13,532 nt of DNA, taken from the NCBI GenBank assembly GCA_025997935.1, contig BNVG01000049.1, forward strand, positions 1 through 13,532. The letters are read 5' to 3'. Position 1 is the stretch's first letter. Each line of letters opens with the position of its first letter. The notes under the pieces are model-generated. The model was not told the origin of the DNA. It ran no database searches and worked only from the letters and a program-made list of their open reading frames with translations. Source of the stretch: Synergistales bacterium (GTDB taxonomy: Bacteria > Synergistota > Synergistia > Synergistales > Aminobacteriaceae). The translations under genes were made by a program, and so were the position numbers. This document shows positions 6,770-12,527 of the stretch, piece after piece.

Positions 6770-7359
6770 TATGCCGCGCCTCCTTTCACGCCGCCCTCAC
6801 GATATGCCAAGTCATCCTGACTCGCCAACTCCGCTTCGGCCTGAGCTTCTTTTATGGTGGCCTGGGTGGTGCTTTCGTTTCTGTCGTTAAAATGCCTGAT
6901 ATGGTCGATAATGGCTTGAACCGTCCGCAGAGCGGCGAGCCCGAAACCGATAAGGACTGACATATACACGCACCACATGGGGATTCTCATAGCGGAAGAA
7001 AGTTCATGCGTGACGTTTTTGATACGCCCGACGACCAAAAACGAGCGGTAGAAAAAATACGCAAAGAGAGACAGCATGGCGAGATCGCACAAAATACGAA
7101 CCGTGTTTTGAATGAACGTCGGAAACAAGTCCATGACGACGCCCACGCGCAGCATGTTTCCCTTTTTGACGGTGTAGCTGATGGAGAAAAATACCGTATA
7201 GATATAGCAGTAGCGGCTGAATTCCTCGGGCCATGACATGGAGTCGTTGAAAATATAACGCGCTATTATCTGAGCCAGCATGACAAAGCTGATGGTGACA
7301 AGCAAGGAGACCAAGACCATTTCTTCAAAGTATCGATCTAACCATTTAAGCAACTTCAC
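6769..7359 (-). CDS. dctQ: TRAP transporter small permease, DctQ family
   Basis: This 196-aa protein is the small membrane subunit of the TRAP transporter. It has four predicted membrane segments (about 15-36, 48-66, 87-110 and 127-150) and the conserved SWPEEFSRY (42-50) between the first two. A polar C-terminal tail of about 40 residues, rich in Glu, Ala and Gln, is longer than needed for the fold. The start is a GTG at 7359: AGGAGG lies 9 nt upstream and no ATG is nearer than residue 14. The gene begins 15 nt after the ThDP enzyme's stop and shares one base with dctM. Confidence 0.92.
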   Translation of the reverse strand: MKLLKWLDRYFEEMVLVSLLVTISFVMLAQIIARYIFNDSMSWPEEFSRYCYIYTVFFSISYTVKKGNMLRVGVVMDLFPTFIQNTVRILCDLAMLSLFAYFFYRSFLVVGRIKNVTHELSSAMRIPMWCVYMSVLIGFGLAALRTVQAIIDHIRHFNDRNESTTQATIKEAQAEAELASQDDLAYREGGVKGGAA

Positions 7360-7374
7360 CGCTAAACACCTCCT

Positions 7375-9195
7375 TTACACCTTGTGCGATTTTCCGTGCT
7401 CGGGCAAAACGTAGCGCCCGTTTTCTTTCTTCACGAGTTTTCCCTCGCTGACCAAATCGCTTGGGTTGTAGATGTCGTTGATGTTCCAGCAGCCGGGCGT
7501 CGGGACGGCGATGTTCTCCATCGGCACGTCGATGAGATAAGGCTCTTCGCTGTCGAGCGCGGCCTTGAAGGCGGGGGCGAACTCGTCGGCTGATTTTATC
7601 GTGACGGCCTTTATGCCGTAACCCCGCGCTATGGCCGCCCAATCCGGCGTGTAGGGCTTTGCGTCCGGTGTGGTGAAGACTGTGCTGAACTTCGTGCCGA
7701 ACGCCGCGTTCATCAAGCCCGCTATCGTGCCGAAGGCGCTGTTGTTCATAACGACCCACACGACAGCTATATTCTGCTCTACGGCAGTGGCTATGACGGA
7801 CGGATTTGTGCCGAAGCCGCCGTCGCCGACTAATGTGATAACCTTGCGCCCCGGCGCGGCCAGCTTGACGCCAAGGAGAGAACCCGCGCCGAAGCCCATC
7901 GTGGCGAGGCCCGAGCTGTGATGAATGCTTCCGGGCACTGTAATCTCGTACTGCTGCGCCATGCCGTTTTTGTTCCAGCCGACATCCGTGGTGATTATGC
8001 CGTCCTCGGGCAAAATGGCCTTCACGTCGCGCAAAATGCGCTGAGGCGTCATGGGGAAGCGCGAATCGTCACATATGGCCTTATTGTCGGCTTTGAACTT
8101 AGCTTTGGAGTCGGCTATATCCTTACGGATGGCCGGGTTTTGTTTGCCACTATGGAGAATGGCCTTAGCTTCGGCCAAAATCTGTTTAAGCGCGCGCTTT
8201 ATGTCCGCCACAGCACCTATCTCGACGGGGTAGTTGCGCCCTATCTCGGTCGGGTCTATGTCTATTTGGAGGAATTTCGTCTTGCTCGCGTCAAACGTCA
8301 CGCCGGGATACCAGCTTGAGCTGTCGGCCTCGGCGAAGCGCGTGCCGAGAGCTAAGATAACGTCGGCGTTCGCCGTCATTTTATGGGTAAGCTCGAAGCC
8401 CCAGAAACCGGTCTGGCCGAGCATGAGCGGGTGAGTGTCGGATATGCAGCCGTGACCCATGAGAGTGCGCGAGACGGGAATGTCCAAAAACTCGGCGAGC
8501 GCGGCCAATTCCTCAGAGGCCTCCGCGAGCAGAACGCCGCCGCCCGCGTGAATGACCGGCTGTTTCGCGTCGATTAGCTTCTTGGCTATCGTTTTGGCCG
8601 TGTCGGGGTCGAGCGCAGGGCGAACCGTGACGGGGCTGTCCTGATATGTGCGCTCGAAGAGCTCCGTGTCTATCTCGCGAGAAAACATGTCCATCGGTAT
8701 GTCTATTAACACGGGCCCCGGCCTGCCGCTCTCGGCCAAGCGAAACGCCTTGTCTAAGATGGACGGGAGCGCCTCCGGGTCGTCGAGACGCCAGGCGCGT
8801 TTGACGAAGGGCTTGTATATGTCGTACTGCGAGCCGTCGCAGTGCATATTCACTTCCTGGTGAGGGTGACGCCCGTAGTAGTAGCTTGGCACGTCGCCCG
8901 ATATGACCACCATAGGGATACTGTCAAAAGCCGCGTTGGCCACTCCTGTCGTGGCGTTGGTTATGCCGGGGCCGAGGTGCGTTATGACGACCCCGGCTTT
9001 CTTGGTGACGCGCGCGTAGCCGTCCGCCGCAAATGCGGCTATCTGCTCGTGACGCACTGAGATGTATTTTATCTTTTTGCTCTTGCCAAGCGCCACGAGC
9101 ATACCTATTACGGTGTGTCCCGTAAGTCCGAAGACGTGCCGGACGCCGCGCCTCTCTAAGTAGTCTACAATCTGCTCGGAAACTAACTTTTTCAT
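7375..9195 (-). CDS. ThDP-dependent acetolactate-synthase-like enzyme
   Basis: This is a 606-aa enzyme with the three domains of the acetolactate synthase/2-oxo-acid decarboxylase family: ThDP pyrimidine-binding (about 1-175), central (about 195-340) and ThDP-diphosphate-binding (about 385-560). Seen: the cofactor-activating glutamate E50 in RHEQIAAFAADGYAR, GDGG (457-460) followed by NN (484-485) as the Mg-diphosphate motif, and IDIDPTEIGRNYP in the central domain. The last 45 residues (from VPTPGCW) form an extra tail. No acetolactate synthase small subunit and no ilv genes are nearby, so a biosynthetic role is unlikely. Possible activities are decarboxylation or carboligation of a 2-oxo acid, or ring hydrolysis of an IolD-like type. 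It starts 3 nt after the aldehyde dehydrogenase gene, and the two could form one step pair: aldehyde made here, acyl-CoA made next. Reaction not determined. Confidence 0.88.
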   Translation of the reverse strand: MKKLVSEQIVDYLERRGVRHVFGLTGHTVIGMLVALGKSKKIKYISVRHEQIAAFAADGYARVTKKAGVVITHLGPGITNATTGVANAAFDSIPMVVISGDVPSYYYGRHPHQEVNMHCDGSQYDIYKPFVKRAWRLDDPEALPSILDKAFRLAESGRPGPVLIDIPMDMFSREIDTELFERTYQDSPVTVRPALDPDTAKTIAKKLIDAKQPVIHAGGGVLLAEASEELAALAEFLDIPVSRTLMGHGCISDTHPLMLGQTGFWGFELTHKMTANADVILALGTRFAEADSSSWYPGVTFDASKTKFLQIDIDPTEIGRNYPVEIGAVADIKRALKQILAEAKAILHSGKQNPAIRKDIADSKAKFKADNKAICDDSRFPMTPQRILRDVKAILPEDGIITTDVGWNKNGMAQQYEITVPGSIHHSSGLATMGFGAGSLLGVKLAAPGRKVITLVGDGGFGTNPSVIATAVEQNIAVVWVVMNNSAFGTIAGLMNAAFGTKFSTVFTTPDAKPYTPDWAAIARGYGIKAVTIKSADEFAPAFKAALDSEEPYLIDVPMENIAVPTPGCWNINDIYNPSDLVSEGKLVKKENGRYVLPEHGKSHKV

Positions 9196-9198
9196 AGC

Positions 9199-10614
9199 CT
9201 ACCCCCTCTTGACTTCGGGATCGTAAAACTCACCGAAAAGCACGGACTCCTCGGGCTGGTCTTTCAATATCGGACGGGCCACAAACGTGGACTGCATGTA
9301 GTATTTCAGGCCGATATTGTCCGAGACCTGGTTTCCGCCCCATATGCCGCAGCCCATACTGGAGGTCATGGGCATTCCGTTCTCCGCGCTTCCGGCGTTG
9401 GCCTTGGACTGAGGCTGGCGCACCATTATGCGTGTGACGGGGGCGCGGAGGGCGAGGCGCTTGATATGCTCCTCGTCGTGACTGTATAGTCCGCAGGAGT
9501 GCCCGCGTCCACCCACTTTGTATATTTCGTCCATCATCTTCAGGGCGTTCTCGAACTCGCCCTCGTAGCGGTAGAGAGCCAACAGCGTCGTCAGCTTCTC
9601 GCCGCTGAACTTGTGCTCCTTGCCTATGCCCGTTCCCTCTACCATGATGAATTTGCGGTCGTCCGGTATCTCGAAGCCGGCCGTCTTGGCCAACTTCTGC
9701 GGCGATATGGCGACCGTTTCGACGATTCTGTGTCCCTCGGCGTCCCACATGGCCTTTTCCAACTTGGCGCGCTCGTCGGACGTGGCGAGATAAGCGCCCT
9801 CTTTTTTGAGAGCCTCAACCATTTTGTCATAGAGGCCGCCATAGATGACGAGGTTTCCGTCGGCGGAGCAGCCGGAGCCGAAGTCGGAGGTCTTGCTTGT
9901 CCTTGTGTTCTGCGCCGCTATATCGATGTCGGTCGTCTCGTCGAATATCATTGTGGCGTTGCCCGCGCCCGAGCAGTAAGCCGGCTTGCCGGAGCTGTGC
10001 GCGGCCTTGGTCATGGCTGGGCCACCCGTGGCCATTATGAGGTCTCCCATTTTCATAATCTGGTCTACCATAGCCATGTTGGGCTTCTCCATGCACTGCA
10101 AGAGGTCCTCCGGCTCGCCTATGGCTTTAAGCGCCTCGCGCATGAGGCGGACGACCTCGAAAGTCGTGTTCTTGGTGCGGGGGTGAGGCGAAAATATAAC
10201 CACGTCGCGCGCCTTGAGAGCGTATATGGCCGTCACTATGGGGGTAAGCTCAGGGTTTGTCATGGGAATGAGAGAAACGATGAGCCCCGCAGGCTTCGCG
10301 TAGCGGTCGAGCCCTTTTTCGGGAAGAGACTCCACGAGGCCCACGCTCTTTTGGCGAAGCGCGTCGCGCAGCACGCCCAGAATCTTATGTCGCTTGCCGA
10401 AACGCCCGGCGCGGTCGCCGGCTCCGCTCTCGTCCACGCCCATGAAGCAGAGCTTCTCGAAGTCCTTAGGGTTCCCCGCCGCCCATGCCACGGCCTGACA
10501 CATGCGGTCGACGCGCTCCTGGCTGTAGTTCTCTATGACTGTCTGAACTTTCCTCGCGCGGGCCACCAAATCCTCGAGGTGCTGCGTTTGCTCGGGCGTA
10601 ATTTCCTTTGCCAT
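9199..10614 (-). CDS. CoA-acylating aldehyde dehydrogenase (EutE/AdhE/SauS type)
   Basis: This 471-aa enzyme converts an aldehyde, CoA and NAD(P) into an acyl-CoA, or the reverse. It resembles the dehydrogenase half of AdhE, EutE and the sulfoacetaldehyde dehydrogenase SauS. Seen: catalytic C249 in SDFGSGCSADGNL, the dinucleotide motif MATGGPAMTKAAHSSGKPA (194-212), SGAGNA, and GGRGHSCGLYSHD with H372 near the C-terminus. The ATG at 10614 gives the natural MAKEI start (AAAGGA about 10 nt before); a TTG at 10620 is a less likely start. The SADGNL wording after the cysteine resembles SauS-type enzymes as I recall them, but I cannot prove sulfonate specificity. It lies between the TIM-barrel gene (29-nt gap) and the ThDP gene (3-nt gap). 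Confidence 0.88.
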   Translation of the reverse strand: MAKEITPEQTQHLEDLVARARKVQTVIENYSQERVDRMCQAVAWAAGNPKDFEKLCFMGVDESGAGDRAGRFGKRHKILGVLRDALRQKSVGLVESLPEKGLDRYAKPAGLIVSLIPMTNPELTPIVTAIYALKARDVVIFSPHPRTKNTTFEVVRLMREALKAIGEPEDLLQCMEKPNMAMVDQIMKMGDLIMATGGPAMTKAAHSSGKPAYCSGAGNATMIFDETTDIDIAAQNTRTSKTSDFGSGCSADGNLVIYGGLYDKMVEALKKEGAYLATSDERAKLEKAMWDAEGHRIVETVAISPQKLAKTAGFEIPDDRKFIMVEGTGIGKEHKFSGEKLTTLLALYRYEGEFENALKMMDEIYKVGGRGHSCGLYSHDEEHIKRLALRAPVTRIMVRQPQSKANAGSAENGMPMTSSMGCGIWGGNQVSDNIGLKYYMQSTFVARPILKDQPEESVLFGEFYDPEVKRG

Positions 10615-10643
10615 TGTCAATCAATCCTTTCTGAAAATTAAAT

Positions 10644-11495
10644 CTAATTTATGCCGTGTTTTTTCATATAGTCCTTAGCCGTGACGAGGCAGCGCCGGGC
10701 GTGTTCCGTGAGGCCCCATTCGGCGGCCTTTTTAAGGTGGGGAAGTTCGACGGAGAACAGCACGTTGTCGGGGAGTTTCTTCACGATAGCCGCTATGTCT
10801 ATCGCGCCCTCGCCGACGTACTCGCGGGCGTCGCGCCCGACGTAGATGAGGTCGTCTTTGTACGTGGGGCTGGATTCTTCCGGAATTTCGGCGGGGCCGT
10901 CACAGATGTGTATAAAGCGGAAGAGGTTCTTGGGACAGGCGTCGAGCTCGTCAAGGCCGATTCGCGAGCGGTAGAAATGCAAAGTGTCGATAAATATGGC
11001 GGCGTTGGGCTTGTTCACGGCGCTTAAAACCTCACGGACGCCGGAGAGGGTCTTTATCCCGGCCCAAGTCACAAACTCAAGGTTCACATAAATGCCATAC
11101 TTCCAAGCCAAGTCGCAGAGTTTGCCGAACTGCTCAAGGTAAAAATCGCGGTTGTCGCTCCAAATGCTTGAAATGACGTCCTTGACGCCGAGGCGCGACG
11201 CCGCCTCGAAGGCGCTCTCATATCGCGCCACATCTATCCCGTCGCCTATCTTGGCGAGCTCAATGTCGTTTATCTTGATGCCCGTCTCGCTCATAGCCCG
11301 CTTCGTGAGGTCGAACAGGTCTTTGTGAACTGCGAGGTCAAAGTCGTGCTCTCCCTTGACGCCCATGCTGATTGGGCGGATGCTCACAGTGTCGTAGCCC
11401 AAGATACGCGCGTTATAGATCATTTCGGGGGGAGACCAAGGTAAAACAGTCAGTTGCGCGAGAGAATATTTTCGTTTAGATATTTGCTCAGACAT
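10644..11495 (-). CDS. Xylose-isomerase-like TIM-barrel protein (sugar phosphate isomerase/epimerase family)
   Basis: This 283-aa protein belongs to the AP_endonuc_2/xylose-isomerase-like TIM-barrel family, which includes IolE (2-keto-myo-inositol dehydratase), IolI, hydroxypyruvate isomerase and 3-dehydroshikimate dehydratase. Metal ligands are all in place: E140 (NLEFV), D170 and H173 (FIDTLHF), H196 (IHICDG) and E250 (SVELP). The YVGEGAIDI turn (226-234) is also typical. It should therefore be an active metalloenzyme that isomerises or dehydrates a hydroxy-keto acid or sugar. First gene of the operon, it follows a leader of about 100 nt. AGGAGG precedes a GTG (11498, 6 nt) and the adjacent ATG (11495, 9 nt); I chose the ATG. 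Next to an AroE-like gene, 3-dehydroshikimate dehydratase or IolE-like activity is attractive but unproven. Confidence 0.85.
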   Translation of the reverse strand: MSEQISKRKYSLAQLTVLPWSPPEMIYNARILGYDTVSIRPISMGVKGEHDFDLAVHKDLFDLTKRAMSETGIKINDIELAKIGDGIDVARYESAFEAASRLGVKDVISSIWSDNRDFYLEQFGKLCDLAWKYGIYVNLEFVTWAGIKTLSGVREVLSAVNKPNAAIFIDTLHFYRSRIGLDELDACPKNLFRFIHICDGPAEIPEESSPTYKDDLIYVGRDAREYVGEGAIDIAAIVKKLPDNVLFSVELPHLKKAAEWGLTEHARRCLVTAKDYMKKHGIN

Positions 11496-11558
11496 CACAA
11501 AACACCTCCTGAAAATGTCACTGCCCTTGCCTATTCTGTTTTTAATTATTTCGTAGAA

Positions 11559-11626
11559 TGGAATTTTATATGTAAATATGAAATCTAAAGCTGTTTAATG
11601 GAATTTATACTATAACTTTTGGAATT
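11559..11626. promoter_or_regulatory. Three TGGAATT direct repeats, candidate operators
   Basis: TGGAATT occurs at 11559-11565, 11599-11605 and 11620-11626, and the inverse AATTCCA at 11687-11693. The spacings of 21 and 40 bp (about two and four helical turns) place them on one face of the DNA. One lies in the promoter spacer beside the -35, one over the -10 and start site, one at about +35. The first sits in an imperfect 15-bp palindrome (TAGAAT, GGA, ATTTTA). The half-site resembles TGGAAAT of the E. coli IclR operator, so the operon's IclR protein is the likely binder (inference). Confidence 0.55.
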
Positions 11627-11632
11627 AGTCAA
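11604..11632 (-). promoter_or_regulatory. Sigma-70 promoter of the catabolic operon
   Basis: On the - strand the sequence reads TTGACT (11627-11632), exactly 17 bp, then TATAAA (11604-11609). This fits the sigma-70 consensus at 5 of 6 positions in each hexamer, with ideal spacing. The transcript would start near 11597, about 100 nt before the first gene. Being near-consensus, it would need repression to be controlled, which fits the overlapping TGGAATT repeats. Confidence 0.75.
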
Positions 11633-11742
11633 TAGGTTTTTGAAAGTTTTTATTTTTTTATTTTATGAACCTTAACCGCAAAACTAAATTCCACCCCCGG
11701 GGTGCGATGGGTGGATGCAGTCGATTTGGATATTGAAACCCG

Positions 11743-11809
11743 AATGTAAAGTTTTTGCGCTACTTATGCAAAAACAGCCGAACCCTCGCGCGAGGACTCG
11801 GCTGTTTTT
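11743..11809. repeat. 67-bp two-hairpin repeat, copy 2
   Basis: This is the second copy of the repeat at 1660-1726, in the same orientation, with two adjacent changes (AC at 11782-11783). The small hairpin GTTTTTGC (11751-11758) with GCAAAAAC (11768-11775) is unchanged. Similarity to copy 1 stops sharply at both ends. The two copies enclose exactly the catabolic operon, about 10.1 kb apart. Confidence 0.85.
11770..11809 (-). terminator. Intrinsic terminator after metI
   Basis: This is the 40-bp near-palindrome of repeat copy 2. In RNA from the - strand its two changed bases form G-U and U-G pairs, so the stem stays intact and is followed by five U. In RNA from the + strand the same changes give A-C and C-A mismatches. 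It begins 25 nt beyond the metI stop, so it ends the metNI transcript. Confidence 0.78.
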
Positions 11810-11820
11810 TAACCTATAAT

Positions 11821-11846
11821 CTTAATGCACGTTCTTAATGCACGTT
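11821..11846. repeat. 13-bp tandem duplication at the metI stop
   Basis: CTTAATGCACGTT is present twice in a row (11821-11833 and 11834-11846). On the - strand the first copy to be read encodes the last residues and TAA stop of metI; the second copy lies just after it as untranslated sequence. It looks like a recent slippage event and does not change the protein. Confidence 0.85.
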
Positions 11847-12527
11847 CCGTTTGACGACCATTCCGCCCAAAATCTGAATCAGGTTCACTATAAGCACGAG
11901 GGCCAGCACCGTCACGTAAGTGACGTCAAGCTGGTTGCGCTGGTGCCCGTAGCGTATGGCGAAGTCCCCGAGCCCGCCCGCCCCCACAGCGCCTGCCATG
12001 GCGCTCAGGCCTATCAGGTTTATGGCCGTGATGGTAGTGCCGCGCGCTATGCCGCCCAAACTTTCCTTTAGGTAGACGCGAACTATTATCTCAATAGGCC
12101 CGGAGCCCATCGACTGCGCCGCCTCCACTACTCCTCTGTCAATCTCGGCCAGCGCGCTCTCTATCTGGCGCGTGAAAAACGGCGTCGTGCCGAACACCAA
12201 TGGGACGATAGCGCCCCTCACGCCGATAGCCGTCCCCATTATCATGCGCGTCAAAGGAATGAGACCGGCAAGCAGGATAATAAACGGAATGGAGCGAAAG
12301 AAATTCACTACCTTGTCTATGCTCTGGTAAACTCCGTTGCACTCCATAATCCCGCCCTTTTTGCTCACGGTCACGGCAATGCCGAGAAAGAGCCCGAAAA
12401 CAAAGGCAAGCGCGCCGGAAATCCCGACCATCACAAGAGTTTCGCCCAAAGACCTGAAAAATATCGGCCATTTGGGCATTATGTTCGGCAACCACTCGTT
12501 CAGAAAATTCAAAATTTCACCTTGCAT
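11835..12527 (-). CDS. metI: Methionine-type ABC transporter permease MetI
   Basis: This 230-aa membrane permease forms the channel of a MetNIQ importer for methionine or related amino acids. It has about five membrane segments (for example residues 27-54, 74-95, and two near the C-terminus) and the EAA loop EAAQSMGSGPIEIIVRVYL (136-154), which contacts the ATPase. GRSxPFIILL-type wording (FFRSIPFIILLAGLIPLT) is a typical MetI mark, as is GLSAMAGAVGAGGLGD. The start codon lies inside metN (11-bp overlap), so the two are coupled. No metQ follows: the gene is directly followed by a terminator, so the binding protein must be upstream of metN or elsewhere. The TAA stop lies in a 13-bp tandem duplication. 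Confidence 0.92.
   Translation of the reverse strand: MQGEILNFLNEWLPNIMPKWPIFFRSLGETLVMVGISGALAFVFGLFLGIAVTVSKKGGIMECNGVYQSIDKVVNFFRSIPFIILLAGLIPLTRMIMGTAIGVRGAIVPLVFGTTPFFTRQIESALAEIDRGVVEAAQSMGSGPIEIIVRVYLKESLGGIARGTTITAINLIGLSAMAGAVGAGGLGDFAIRYGHQRNQLDVTYVTVLALVLIVNLIQILGGMVVKRNVH

Larger units (their letters stand above)
11499..11834. other. AT-rich intergenic control region between metI and the catabolic operon
   Basis: This 336-bp gap contains no credible gene. From right to left it holds the metI terminator within repeat copy 2, a GC-rich inverted repeat (TCCACCC at 11690-11696 with GGGTGGA at 11709-11715), the operon promoter, the TGGAATT repeats, and a leader of about 100 nt ending in AGGAGG. 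It is much more AT-rich than the flanking genes. Confidence 0.75.

Noticed and set aside
7375..9195. Biosynthetic acetolactate synthase large subunit (ilvB)
   Set aside because: There is no small subunit, no ilv or leu genes, and the setting is a transporter-linked catabolic operon; only the fold class is supported.
9499..10641. A 380-codon open frame on the + strand opposite the acylating aldehyde dehydrogenase
   Set aside because: It mirrors the dehydrogenase gene almost fully, has no recognisable domain, and its openness is explained by the third-position bias of the real gene on the other strand.
11665..11736. Possible small + strand peptide (about 23 codons) in the intergenic region
   Set aside because: It has no ribosome binding site and runs through the GC-rich inverted repeat.
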